Below are positions 30,443-40,400 of a stretch of 43,758 nt of DNA, piece by piece; positions within the stretch are counted from its first letter, which is position 1; the number at the start of each line of letters is the position of its first letter. The position numbers were made by a program, and so were the translations under genes. The DNA is taken from the NCBI GenBank assembly GCA_964468355.1, contig CAYXSV010000042.1, positions 1-43,758 of the forward strand, given 5' to 3'. The DNA comes from CAYSLZ01 sp964468355 (GTDB taxonomy: Bacteria > Patescibacteriota > Microgenomatia > UBA12405 > JAHJSD01). The notes under the pieces are model-generated. The model worked only from the letters and a program-made list of their open reading frames with translations, did not search any database and had not been told where the DNA came from.

Positions 30443-32755
30443 TTAAAAACTCGCTAATCCTTTCAAAAACACTAGATATAAATACAATAATTTTGTGGGT
30501 AATAAGAAAATTATTTTTCTGAAAAAGGGTATATTTGCTAACCTGATATTTAGTAAAGTAAATCCAGCCAAAAGATAATCGTTCCACCGAGCTGTTTCCA
30601 TTTCCGAATATTCTATTTTTTTATTATCAAAAAAATTCATTAAATCAGCCCGCGCTTTAATATGTTTGCGAAACCGCAATGTTCTTGATTGAGCATTAAA
30701 AATCTTTTCTGGATGTACTTCTTTCACATGAATTAAATTTTCTTGGCCCATTTTCTTTAAAATACTGTCAGCTTTTTTACTTCTGATTAAAATTGCATTG
30801 TGTTTAATGTCTTTTTGTTTGTACTCGTAATCCCAAATATCACCTATAGAAATATCTGCAGCTTCACTTGTAAGATCAGTACAGTAAAGGCACTTCTCAG
30901 CAGTATCTATATACAAGTTTTGATAAGTTCCAAAATTATTTTTAGAATAACTGAAAGTTTTATCTTCCGTTTTAATCCTCATTTCACCTCTCCAATGTCC
31001 AGTTGCAAATATTAGGTTTTCTATCCTTGACTCTTCAATGCCCTTTTTCTTAAGAAAAGAAGTTAGTAAATTTTTCTTAGAAGCATGCCCACAAAATAAA
31101 CCTATCAGTAAATAAATTTTATTTGCTAGGTTTTGATCGCTATTAAGCATATTTTTAAGCACAGATATTTCACACGGCAATGCGACTATTGCTAACTTAC
31201 CTTGGAAATTTTTAATTAATTCCATTTTGGGAAAAAGATTACTATCAATGTAGGTACTTGTTTTTGATTTCATTAATTCTTCTTTAGAAGTAGCTATAAA
31301 ATGTTTAATTTTAACTTCTTTATTTTCAGTTACTCTAGTAGTTACTAAAGCTCCATCAATTGCATTTGACTTAAGTAAATAATTTAATATGGAAGTAGTT
31401 ATTCCACCGGATGCAGCACCATTTCTGATTTCTTTCTGTTTAGAATAACCAACATAAGAGTTTAAAAAATTACCTAAATAATATTTTCTTGATTCATCAT
31501 TATACTTACCAAGTTTAAATTTTCCCGGACGTTTTTTAGCAATTTTTTCTATATAATCTACATGTTTTTTAGCTTCAATCTTAATATCAGGTAGAGTTTT
31601 TTTAATTTTCTTTCTAATTACATTTCGATTAGTTTTTAGCATTAGGAACTTTTCTTTTAACATCTTTAAACTAAGTTTTTTATGGTCAATAGCATAGTTT
31701 TGAAGTTCAAAAGTCTCTAACACTTCCTTATATTTATGACTCCAGCCAATAACAATCGTTGGGACTTGCATTGATAGTGAAGAAATCATTGAATGAAACC
31801 TGGAGGCAATATACAAATCGCAACATCCAATTAATGCCTTTAACCTTGTTGGTGAAAAATCTTGGTCGATCATAATTAAATCTTGATTATCTTTAAACTC
31901 TGTTCTGATTTGTTGGCATAAAAGTAAATCATTATTTTTTGTTTTGCTGGAATTAGGTCGAATACTGTGAGGAATTAAAAGTACTGAATAACCTTGGTCA
32001 ATCAAATAATTAATAAACTTTTTTAAGATACGTAAGTGGCTTCTTCCATTTTTTTTAAAATATTTTTCAATTACTACACTAGGGGAAATACCAACCACGC
32101 CTTTATGATTATTAAAAAATTTTTTATTTTTCTTTATAAATTTTTTAAGATATTTTTTATCTCTTTCCTTTACCTTAAGGGCAAAAGCATAATCCACACC
32201 TAAAACAGTGTTTTTAAATGCCAAATTATCCAAATACTTCTTAGTTTTCTTGCCTCTTGCAATAATCAAATCAATTCTAGGTAGAATTAGTTTGGCAAAA
32301 AATCTATTAACCGGATTTTTAAATGGTCCTAAGGCTTGAGCGCCCTTAACTATTCTTTTACTCATAATGATTGGGAGGAGTACTATTGAAACATTAAATG
32401 GTAAATATTTTTCTCTGCCGTCAACAAAGGCGATTCTGCTTAAGTCTAGAATTAAATCAGATCGACCAATCTCTTTAATCTCACGATTTTTTATTAAAAA
32501 AGCGAGACCGAATTTATTAAGAATTGCATATAAAATAGAAAGTGGTACTAATATAATTCCTAAATATAATGGAGAAGCGGACAAAACTTTTACATTTTTA
32601 AACTTGTTTCTTAATTTATCTTTTTTCGGGTAATAGCTCAGTAATATATACTCGGTTTCCGGAAAACGTTCACTAATTGTCTGGACAGCACTTTCAAACA
32701 TCGCAGACGCACCTTTATTACCACTAATTGTAGGACCAATTATTGAAATTTTCAT
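30443..32755 (-). CDS. Fusion: polysaccharide pyruvyltransferase + FrhB/FdhB-like domain
   Basis: 770 residues. About 1-400: PS_pyruv_trans fold with GPTISGNKGASAM (7-19), then SRFHSMISSLS and VIGWSHKYKEVL, which would attach a pyruvate ketal from PEP to a glycan. About 425-740: F420-hydrogenase/dehydrogenase beta-subunit (FrhB) fold, with NGAASGGITTSIL, ALPCEIS, GLFCGHAS and the iron-sulfur-type CLYCTDLTSEAADISIGD (about 621-638). In many surface-glycan loci these two domains occur as adjacent genes; here they are one polypeptide. The usual N-terminal ferredoxin segment of FrhB partners is absent. The redox role in glycan modification is unknown. It overlaps the upstream gene by 4 bp. Confidence 0.88.
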   Translation of the reverse strand: MKISIIGPTISGNKGASAMFESAVQTISERFPETEYILLSYYPKKDKLRNKFKNVKVLSASPLYLGIILVPLSILYAILNKFGLAFLIKNREIKEIGRSDLILDLSRIAFVDGREKYLPFNVSIVLLPIIMSKRIVKGAQALGPFKNPVNRFFAKLILPRIDLIIARGKKTKKYLDNLAFKNTVLGVDYAFALKVKERDKKYLKKFIKKNKKFFNNHKGVVGISPSVVIEKYFKKNGRSHLRILKKFINYLIDQGYSVLLIPHSIRPNSSKTKNNDLLLCQQIRTEFKDNQDLIMIDQDFSPTRLKALIGCCDLYIASRFHSMISSLSMQVPTIVIGWSHKYKEVLETFELQNYAIDHKKLSLKMLKEKFLMLKTNRNVIRKKIKKTLPDIKIEAKKHVDYIEKIAKKRPGKFKLGKYNDESRKYYLGNFLNSYVGYSKQKEIRNGAASGGITTSILNYLLKSNAIDGALVTTRVTENKEVKIKHFIATSKEELMKSKTSTYIDSNLFPKMELIKNFQGKLAIVALPCEISVLKNMLNSDQNLANKIYLLIGLFCGHASKKNLLTSFLKKKGIEESRIENLIFATGHWRGEMRIKTEDKTFSYSKNNFGTYQNLYIDTAEKCLYCTDLTSEAADISIGDIWDYEYKQKDIKHNAILIRSKKADSILKKMGQENLIHVKEVHPEKIFNAQSRTLRFRKHIKARADLMNFFDNKKIEYSEMETARWNDYLLAGFTLLNIRLANIPFFRKIIFLLPTKLLYLYLVFLKGLASF

Positions 32756-33690
32756 TTTTTATTAAACTTAAGATTTATTAATAATAGCCAAATATCAGCT
32801 AAGGTAATAATGACTCTAGTTAGAATTGTTGCAAAAACGGCAATTTCTGTAGGCACAACTTGACTTGCAAAATAGATAGCAAAACCTTCTCGGACGCCAA
32901 AACCGCTAGGAGCAATAATTGATAAAAACCCTAAAATTATAGCCATAACATAACTGCCGGCTAAATAAATAAAAGTAGCTAAATCTAATGTGACGTAGTT
33001 GAAAATGACATAAGCAAATATAAAAGCATCAAAGCCGCGTGGTATTAAATATAATCCTAAAAACTTAAAAAGATTTTCAGTATTTAAATATTTCTTAAAA
33101 TTAATTTCTCGTTTAATTATAAATTTGGCGCCAAAATTTATAAAAAAATAAAACAATTGGGGGATTAATAGAAAAGCTAATATTCCAATAACTAAAAAAA
33201 CTAAGGGAATAGAAATGTAAACGTTCATTTGAAGATGAGGGCTAAAAGCAATTGTAATAATACCAATTAATAAAGAACTTAAAATTAGAAATATATACTC
33301 ATACAATGTAGACAATAAAATATCTTTTTTGGGTATACCTTGTTTAATAGATAAATAATATTTCCCACTGACGGTTCCCGCCTTTCCGGGAATGTATTTT
33401 AGTAACCAAGAATATATATGGATTCGAATAGCAGTTGTGTTACTAATAGACTTAGATGATAGTTTTATAAGAATCTGTCTCCAAAGTAAGCCACTAATAA
33501 TAACTGGTGGAACAGCTAAAATGGAAAGTGCTAAAAGAGCGTACTTTATTTTCAAGCCGGAATTAATCACTTGCTGCCAGTTTGAAATAAAATAGCGAAG
33601 AAAAAATATAGCTGTTAGTAAAACGATTAAAAATGAAAGAACTTTTTTCCATGAAGATTTTAATGAGTATTTAGTAAACCAAGAATTCAT
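32752..33690 (-). CDS. LPG-synthase-TM/UPF0104 family membrane protein
   Basis: 312 residues with about eight hydrophobic segments. Family marks: YIPGKAGTVSGKY (about 94-106) and PSGFGVREGFAIYFA near residue 262, as in the lysylphosphatidylglycerol synthase membrane domain (AglD/MprF flippase part). Such proteins are thought to move or handle lipids, including lipid-linked sugars. Without the synthase domain it cannot aminoacylate lipids. It overlaps the DPM-like GT2 gene upstream and the pyruvyltransferase-FrhB gene downstream by 4 bp each; a pairing of this family with a polyprenyl-phosphate GT2 recurs in glycan loci. Confidence 0.87.
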   Translation of the reverse strand: MNSWFTKYSLKSSWKKVLSFLIVLLTAIFFLRYFISNWQQVINSGLKIKYALLALSILAVPPVIISGLLWRQILIKLSSKSISNTTAIRIHIYSWLLKYIPGKAGTVSGKYYLSIKQGIPKKDILLSTLYEYIFLILSSLLIGIITIAFSPHLQMNVYISIPLVFLVIGILAFLLIPQLFYFFINFGAKFIIKREINFKKYLNTENLFKFLGLYLIPRGFDAFIFAYVIFNYVTLDLATFIYLAGSYVMAIILGFLSIIAPSGFGVREGFAIYFASQVVPTEIAVFATILTRVIITLADIWLLLINLKFNKK

Positions 33691-34598
33691 TTGCGTTCAA
33701 TTAACTGGCGATTAATTGATATCAAGTCGGCAAGCAAACCCATTATCAATGTAATAAAGCCCAAGTTTATTAATATCGATGAAAATATTAATGATTGAAC
33801 GTGGCCGGCGCCGTTGCCGGTGATAAAAAAGTATAGAAAGCGCAGACCGCCTAAAATTCCAACAACAATTATCACTAAGCCTAAACTTACCAAAACTTTA
33901 AATGCCTTATACATTAATATGCTTCTGATTATTGTTGAAGCTGATTTTTTTACATGCGGCCAGATTCCGGTAATCAACCTTGATTGACCGGCTGTTCTTT
34001 TTTTAAAAACAACCGGGATTTCGGCAATTGTCATATCTTTATTTACTGCCTGGATTATTGTTTCATGAGTGTAGGTGTGAGGGGATAAAAGAATAAATTT
34101 ACTAATGCATTCTTTTGTAAAAGCTCGGAAACCGGTGGAAGCATCTTTAATATCCGCTCCGGAAAGCAATCTTATTGTCCAACTTCCGATAATATTACCG
34201 TATTTTTTAGATGTAGGCATATGGTCAAGTTGTTCAACCTGCCGGTTGCCTAAAACCATATCAGCTCTACCGTCTAAAATCTGTTTAATCAGTTTTGGTA
34301 TTTCCTGCTGGTCATATTGATTATCGGCATCAGTGTTGACAACAATGTCGGCATTTAATTCAACAGCTTTAGAAAGCATTTTCCGGAATGTTTTTGCCAG
34401 GCCGAGATTTTTTTTATTTGAAAAAACGTAATCGGCTCCGGCCTTTTTAGCAGTTTGAATAGTTTTGTCGGTTGACCCGTCATCCCAGACTAAAATTTCA
34501 ATCTCGTCAATACCGGTGATTTTATTCGGAATGCTTTTAATAACTTCACCGATAGATTTTTCTTCATTATAGGCAGGAATAGTGACAATTAATTTCAT
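33687..34598 (-). CDS. DPM1/GtrB-like polyprenyl-phosphate glycosyltransferase
   Basis: 303 residues: a GT-A domain with IVTIPAYNEE (4-13), ILVWDDGSTD (35-44), NLGLAKTFR (64-72) and the metal site D90-A91-D92, then DASTGFRAF and KRTAGQSRL, typical of enzymes that make polyprenyl-phosphate mannose or glucose. Two C-terminal membrane helices (about 232-295) match the GtrB layout. It would feed the GT-C enzymes around it. It heads a three-gene, ATGA-coupled minus-strand operon, with TAGAAT 6 nt before its ATG. Confidence 0.92.
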   Translation of the reverse strand: MKLIVTIPAYNEEKSIGEVIKSIPNKITGIDEIEILVWDDGSTDKTIQTAKKAGADYVFSNKKNLGLAKTFRKMLSKAVELNADIVVNTDADNQYDQQEIPKLIKQILDGRADMVLGNRQVEQLDHMPTSKKYGNIIGSWTIRLLSGADIKDASTGFRAFTKECISKFILLSPHTYTHETIIQAVNKDMTIAEIPVVFKKRTAGQSRLITGIWPHVKKSASTIIRSILMYKAFKVLVSLGLVIIVVGILGGLRFLYFFITGNGAGHVQSLIFSSILINLGFITLIMGLLADLISINRQLIERK

Positions 34599-34604
34599 GG
34601 TAAA

Positions 34605-34610
34605 ATTCTA
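34605..34610 (-). promoter_or_regulatory. -10 element of the DPM-like GT2 operon
   Basis: On the minus strand TAGAAT (preceded by TG) ends 6 nt before the ATG at 34598. Confidence 0.55.
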
Positions 34611-34623
34611 CAGCATTATCTAA

Positions 34624-34629
34624 GATATT
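34624..34629 (+). promoter_or_regulatory. -10-like element of the gene at 34637
   Basis: GATATT ends 7 nt before the ATG at 34637, in a 38-bp divergent gap. Confidence 0.4.
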
Positions 34630-34636
34630 CAAACAA

Positions 34637-36823
34637 ATGAATTATATTGACGGTTTTATCAACATACTAAAAATATTCGGCGTTTATTATCTACTCGGCT
34701 TGTCTTTCATTGGCTTATTGCCTAAAAAGAAAATTACTAAATATTTTCCCTTAGTTTTAATTTTAGGTTATTCGATAGGTTTTTTGGCAGCACCTCTCAG
34801 CTACCGCGGTTTAAGTCCCAATGAGATTATTTTAACTTTTTTAGGATTTATTCTAGCCGGTATTATTTATTCTATTTTAACTAATAGAATAGTTGTAATA
34901 TTTAAAAACATTTTAAATCCCCGAAACTTAGTTTTATTATGCCTTTTTTCAGTAAGCGCCGGTATTCTCCTTTACCTACCGACCAGACACACCGACAACA
35001 TGGCCCCTTTTTCCCACGGCAACAACGACCCATGGTTTTTTGTTTCCAGAGGTTGGTTTTACTCAAGCCGTAGTTTCCAAGAGATTCCAACTGATTTAGT
35101 TAAGTCCAAGCCGGCAATGTCAGGTCCTGTGTTAAAAGGATTTTTTCCAATAACCGCTTTTCAATTAGGTTTAATCAGCAATCTTTTAAAAATAAATTCG
35201 TTTTGGCTTTTCAATAGTTTTCGCGCCTTCCTACAGGCCACATCTTTGTTTGGAATATTTTTTATATTTAAAAACTTTTTTAGATTGTCGTTTTGGATTA
35301 GTTTGCTGGGCGGAGTTTTATTTATTTTTCATCCCTATAACTTATACATTTATTATCAAGGTTTTTTAAAACAATTATTTGGCTATTCCGGATTTCTTGT
35401 CTATCCATTCATAGTCGGCCATATAATTAAAAATAAAACGTTGGCTCTGATTCTGCCATTATTTGGTTTTTTGATATACGGCCATTATTACAAGCCGGTT
35501 TTAGTATTACTAATCCTTTTTGGACTAATATTTTTATTTACTAATATAATCAACAGCTCGTTTAAAACTAATCAATTAAAGTTACTTAAATTGTTCAAAA
35601 AATACGCCAAATATTTTATAGCCGGATTGCCCGTAATTATGGCATGTTTATATTTATTTTTAAAAAAATATGCCTTTTTAGGTAATTTTAGAAATAATCA
35701 ATCAGAAGTTGGTTATCTTTTTCCAAATATATTTGAAATATTCGGCCTAACTGCTTTTCGAAATCCTTTTTTAAAATTCCCTCAAAGCAATTTTACCTAT
35801 TTACTTCTTCTTATATTTTTCTGTCTTTTGTTTTACACAATATTTTCCGTAATAAAAATGAAAAAAATTGACCGACAATTTGCTTTTATGACAACAGGAA
35901 TAATTTTTACACTTATTACTATCCCTTATATCTATTTAATATCAATGCTGAATACAAAATTTTTAGCTTTTCGTTTTTATTCTTTTATTTCACCATTAGT
36001 ATTTATTATATTTATCAGCCCGTTGATAATTTTACGCAAAATTAAACCGAAAAATATAATTCTCGTTGGCTTATCAATTATCTTAGTTAGTGGATATATA
36101 AACGGAATTTATAACCAGTTTAACTTACGCGGCAAGCCGGATCTGGATATTAAAAATGCGGATCTAACACTTATGACTAATATAAACAACCAATGTCTCA
36201 AAAAAAAGCATAATATTGACATCGACTTCGGCGGACATTGGAACCAATTATGGTCAACCTATTTATTAAAAAATTGCGATCTCAGTTTAACTATGCCGAC
36301 AGAAAAACATATTTTAAATCCGGGTTATAACCCTCTAGATCATCTATTTTTAGCTGAAGGAGTATCTGATTATTCATTAATTTATAAAACTGATCAGGAC
36401 TATTATCCAATTTATAAACAAGGTGAAAAATTTCAAATTGTCGATTTAAACAAAACAGAGAATCTTCTTACATTTCAAGGCAACACTTACGGCCAAGAAT
36501 TTGGTATGTTTAATAAAAATTATCCGTTTTACTGGCTTGGCGAGGAAGGGGAGTATTTTATAAAAATTTACTCACCGGAAAAGGGAATGAGGCCGGTAAC
36601 AATAAATTTATATTCACGCGAAACAGGCAGTTTAAAAATAAACCTTAATCAAAATAAAAATTATTTGGCGGAATATAACTTTGACCAACCTGAAACAATA
36701 AACGATAAAATCGAAGCAAACTTTAAACAGGGCTGGAACTATTTAATTATTGACAACCAAATTAAATGCTCACGACCGGAAACCGATACCCGGTGTTTAT
36801 CAACAGCTGTTCAAGTTAATTAA
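34637..36823 (+). CDS. Large membrane protein, probable GT-C glycosyltransferase
   Basis: 728 residues with about 12-13 membrane helices in the first 500 and a soluble C-terminal ~220 residues. The first large external loop, after three or four helices, carries FSHGNNDPWFFVSRGWFY (about 125-142); its acidic residue sits where GT-C enzymes place the catalytic Asp. No closer family recognised. The coding strand here is C-rich, unlike the + strand genes before 30 kb. The C-terminal part, beginning near INNQCLKKKHNIDIDF, resembles the soluble domains behind other large GT-C proteins in the window. Confidence 0.72.
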   Translation: MNYIDGFINILKIFGVYYLLGLSFIGLLPKKKITKYFPLVLILGYSIGFLAAPLSYRGLSPNEIILTFLGFILAGIIYSILTNRIVVIFKNILNPRNLVLLCLFSVSAGILLYLPTRHTDNMAPFSHGNNDPWFFVSRGWFYSSRSFQEIPTDLVKSKPAMSGPVLKGFFPITAFQLGLISNLLKINSFWLFNSFRAFLQATSLFGIFFIFKNFFRLSFWISLLGGVLFIFHPYNLYIYYQGFLKQLFGYSGFLVYPFIVGHIIKNKTLALILPLFGFLIYGHYYKPVLVLLILFGLIFLFTNIINSSFKTNQLKLLKLFKKYAKYFIAGLPVIMACLYLFLKKYAFLGNFRNNQSEVGYLFPNIFEIFGLTAFRNPFLKFPQSNFTYLLLLIFFCLLFYTIFSVIKMKKIDRQFAFMTTGIIFTLITIPYIYLISMLNTKFLAFRFYSFISPLVFIIFISPLIILRKIKPKNIILVGLSIILVSGYINGIYNQFNLRGKPDLDIKNADLTLMTNINNQCLKKKHNIDIDFGGHWNQLWSTYLLKNCDLSLTMPTEKHILNPGYNPLDHLFLAEGVSDYSLIYKTDQDYYPIYKQGEKFQIVDLNKTENLLTFQGNTYGQEFGMFNKNYPFYWLGEEGEYFIKIYSPEKGMRPVTINLYSRETGSLKINLNQNKNYLAEYNFDQPETINDKIEANFKQGWNYLIIDNQIKCSRPETDTRCLSTAVQVN

Positions 36824-36870
36824 TCTTGATATTCAACAGGTAATACGCTTTAATAAGAATAAAGAATAAA

Positions 36871-37470
36871 ATGTCCAAAAAAATAATTTTACCCTTATTA
36901 ACTGCCTGCCAGACAGTTATTGTTTATTTAGCGATTATAATTCCGTTGGAATATGGTTTGACTGAAAAATTTCTACTCATTCCTTCCATCAGCCCGAATA
37001 TTAAAACAGTAATTTTTATTTTAACCCTGTTAATAGTTTTTTCAGTCAACTTCTTTAACAATGGCTTTTATAAAACCGGTAAGAAATTATGGTTTGTCTG
37101 GCCGGTGCTTTTTATATTAATGATTATTTTCAACCACACCTACACCTCGTATTATCAGCGGATTATTCAAGAACCGCGGATATATTCATTAAGCTCTAAT
37201 TGGGGAATCCAAATGAAGACAATTGAAATACACGGGCGCAACTTCAGTGGTGAAGATAATAAACAGGGTGAAGTAAAATTAGAGGATTATAATTTAGATG
37301 TAAAAGAATGGACACCTGAATATATTGAAGTTCAAATACCGATGATGCCGGAATTTATTGACGGTTATTTATATGTAATTACCGCCGGCGGTGAAGAAAC
37401 CAACAAAGTACCCTTCAGTGTCCGCGACCCGGCCTTTCTTGAAGAATTATATAATGAAGAAGACCTATGA
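36871..37470 (+). CDS. Membrane protein with extracytoplasmic IPT/TIG domain
   Basis: 199 residues. Three hydrophobic segments (about 6-28, 42-62, 70-90) are followed by an ~85-residue IPT/TIG-like domain: WGIQMKTIEIHGRNFS, WTPEYIEVQIP, GYLYVITAGGEETNKVPFSV. The W-G, G-x-N-F, W-x-x-x-x-I and G-G-x-x-S/T-N positions are those of the immunoglobulin-like TIG fold. Such domains bind proteins or carbohydrates outside the cell. The gene overlaps the next, a giant GT-C gene, by 4 bp (ATGA), so it is probably an accessory to that enzyme. Confidence 0.75.
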   Translation: MSKKIILPLLTACQTVIVYLAIIIPLEYGLTEKFLLIPSISPNIKTVIFILTLLIVFSVNFFNNGFYKTGKKLWFVWPVLFILMIIFNHTYTSYYQRIIQEPRIYSLSSNWGIQMKTIEIHGRNFSGEDNKQGEVKLEDYNLDVKEWTPEYIEVQIPMMPEFIDGYLYVITAGGEETNKVPFSVRDPAFLEELYNEEDL

Positions 37471-40400
37471 ACGGAAAAAACTTTCTTGAATACTTTAAAG
37501 GATTCTTAATCAGCATTGGTTTAATATTATTACTTACTTTTGGATTAAATACTGCCGGTTTAAGCTTCGGACTTGACTTTCCCTTCCTAGTCGAAAGTTT
37601 GGTATTTATCAGTATTATATTAGTAGTCCTCAGTATTAAAGACCTAAAAAAGTTATTAACTAAACCAAAAAAACCAAAAGTAAAACTTCCGCCGGCGGCG
37701 CCGTATTCAAAAATTTTTATTCTCGTCCAAAACATTACTTTTACGGCAATAATTTTAAGCACTGCCGTTTTCGCTCTGGAAAAATCAGGAATACCTTTAT
37801 TTATCAACATTAATTTCTTTTTAAAAATATCCTTTGGCCTATTAATACCTCTTTTTATACTTTGGCTGAAAGAAATCCATGACGACCCGATTAAAACAAA
37901 ACATCTTAACAACTTTCTAAACCAACCGGCAGTCAAATGGGTTGGCATACCGATATTTCTTATAATAACCGGAATCGGCTTATCAGTATTAGGACTGGTA
38001 ACATCAGACGATATCTATTCCGGCCTGACCAAAAAATACTCAAAAACAAACCTAAATCTTGCCCTAGACAATCACCTGGCCCCGGAAGAGGAATATCAAG
38101 GAGAATTTACTGCTGTGGCTGATAATCTCAACAAAATCGGCCTCAATGTTAAAGCTAGTGAAGAAGATCAACAAGGAACAATAATCTACAGGTTAAAACA
38201 AAAAGGAGCAGAGGAATGGTATTTCAGCGGTCAATTAGAAATAAAAGATATCAAGGACAGCGATTTAACTTATTTTAACTTTTCTCCGATTAAAAAATCC
38301 AAAGAAAATAATTTTATTTTTGAAATTATAGTCAGCGACCAAGCTGAACAGCCAATAGAAATTACCAAAGCCGGACGATTTTTAGAAACCGGATATACGG
38401 TTGACAAGGAAAAAATATCTAAAAACGCTCTGACAACCACCGGCTTCATAAAACAAAAACTGTCCCTGTCAATCCAAAACAACCCTGTTTTATACACGTT
38501 TATCATCCTCCTCCTTCCGGTTTTTTATCTTTTCATCCACTTTTTTCCTCCTCAACATTGTGAAAAGGTTGTCTTTTTTCTAATTTGTTTAACTTCTGTT
38601 TTAGAGTTGGATGCTTTGAGTTATTTAGATATATTAGGTGAGATAAGAGTTTGGGTAACGCTTTTGTGTCTGGTTGCGGCTGGGTTATATGTATGGAATA
38701 AAAAGGAGTCTGTTGCTGATATTGATTTTGAGGCATCAAAATCATTCAAGAAAAAGCGGGTATTTATTGGGAAAGCATGTATGGTGATTTTTTTATCTAG
38801 TTTAATATTTATAAATTTAGGATATTTGGGTTTTTGGATACCCCCAATAAAATTTCTACAAAATTACGGTATCTATTTCTTTCTAAGTGGTTTATCAACA
38901 AGTTTCATTGTTTTTTCAAAATTAAAGATATCTGAAAAGGAACAAAAGACGGATGGGAAGATCTACGATATTTTAATGATTGCGGTAATTATTGTAAGCT
39001 TGTTTTTTTCATTAAAAAAAATTGATGCTTTTAACGAAAGCCCTGATACAGTACAGTTTATGAGGCGCGGTGTAAAGTATTTAGTGAGCGACCTTAGGTT
39101 TGGTTCTTTACAGCCCGTTTTCGAAAATAGATATAATCTAAAGCCGCTTATCTTAACAGGCACTCCTGGCGTTACCTCAGGTTTGATTTGTGCAGTCTCA
39201 ACATTAATTTTAGGGGGGAGCTTTGAGCCAATAATTGCAAGTAGAATAGGTCATGTCCTTGTTAACACACTTTTTCTAGTTGGTTTTTATTTTATGGTAA
39301 AGGATGTGTATGGAAAGCGTGTTGGATTTTTATCTACTTTTATTTTAGCTTTCAATCCTTTTAGGATTGCACTTTCTAGAATACCAAATCCCGATTCAAT
39401 ACTTCTTGTTTTTACCTTTTCTTATTTGTATTTTTTATATAAAGTCAGACAGAAACAAAACCTTATTTTTTATTTGGGCATAATTCTTATGTTGGTGTTT
39501 TCTTTACTTACCAAGGTTACTGCGGTTATTTTAATCCCAGTTACGTTTTTTTGGCTTCTTGTAAACAGTTTTAACATAAAGTCATTAAGAAAATTTGAAA
39601 TTAAAAGTTTCTTTAAGAACAGATATAACTTTAAAATTATAATTTGTTTAGTTTTTGGCATTATGATTACCTCCCTATTGTGGCCCTCTCTTAATGGAAG
39701 TTCCAGCACAGTTTCTTTTTTACAGTCTTTTTCTAATACCAATGTTTTTATTAATAAAAAAAGTAATGTGTATCCTTTGATTGGTTTTAATTTTCAAAAT
39801 TGGCCTTCATTCTTCTATCTTATGACATTTCTTGTTAGGTCACCTTTAGTTTTGGTTTTATTGTTTGCTCGAGGCGCTTATTATTTTTTCAAAAGTAAAG
39901 AATGTAACGAATTATACCTTTTGTTGGCGTTTTTTATTTTTGCTAGTTTTATTTTTCTTTCTTTTTCGACCAAGAAGGGGGATAAATACTCTTTGTTTCT
40001 ATATCCGGCAATTGCTGTTTTTGCAGGTTATGGTTTAAGTATAATTGGGCAAAGATTAAATACAGTTACTAGAATCCTTTTGTTCACATCTGTCCTTGTC
40101 TCAGGCTTCGTCTTTTCGCCATACTATTTCGAATCTTATAATGCATTGAGTAATTACGGGCAGAATATAAATAAGTTTTACCCAGCCGGGTGGGGAGATG
40201 GCCATAGGGAAGCAATGGCGTACATTAGTAAAAATTATGGAGATAATTATAAAATTTTTGTTCTCGGTTATGCTTCTACGGCGAGAAAGAATTATGAAGG
40301 TATTGTAGAAAAATCGAGTAGCTTTAGTAAAGAAGAATATGATTTTTTAGTCATTTATAATATTCATAAGTATGTAGTTAAAGAACATCCGGTTTTGAAA

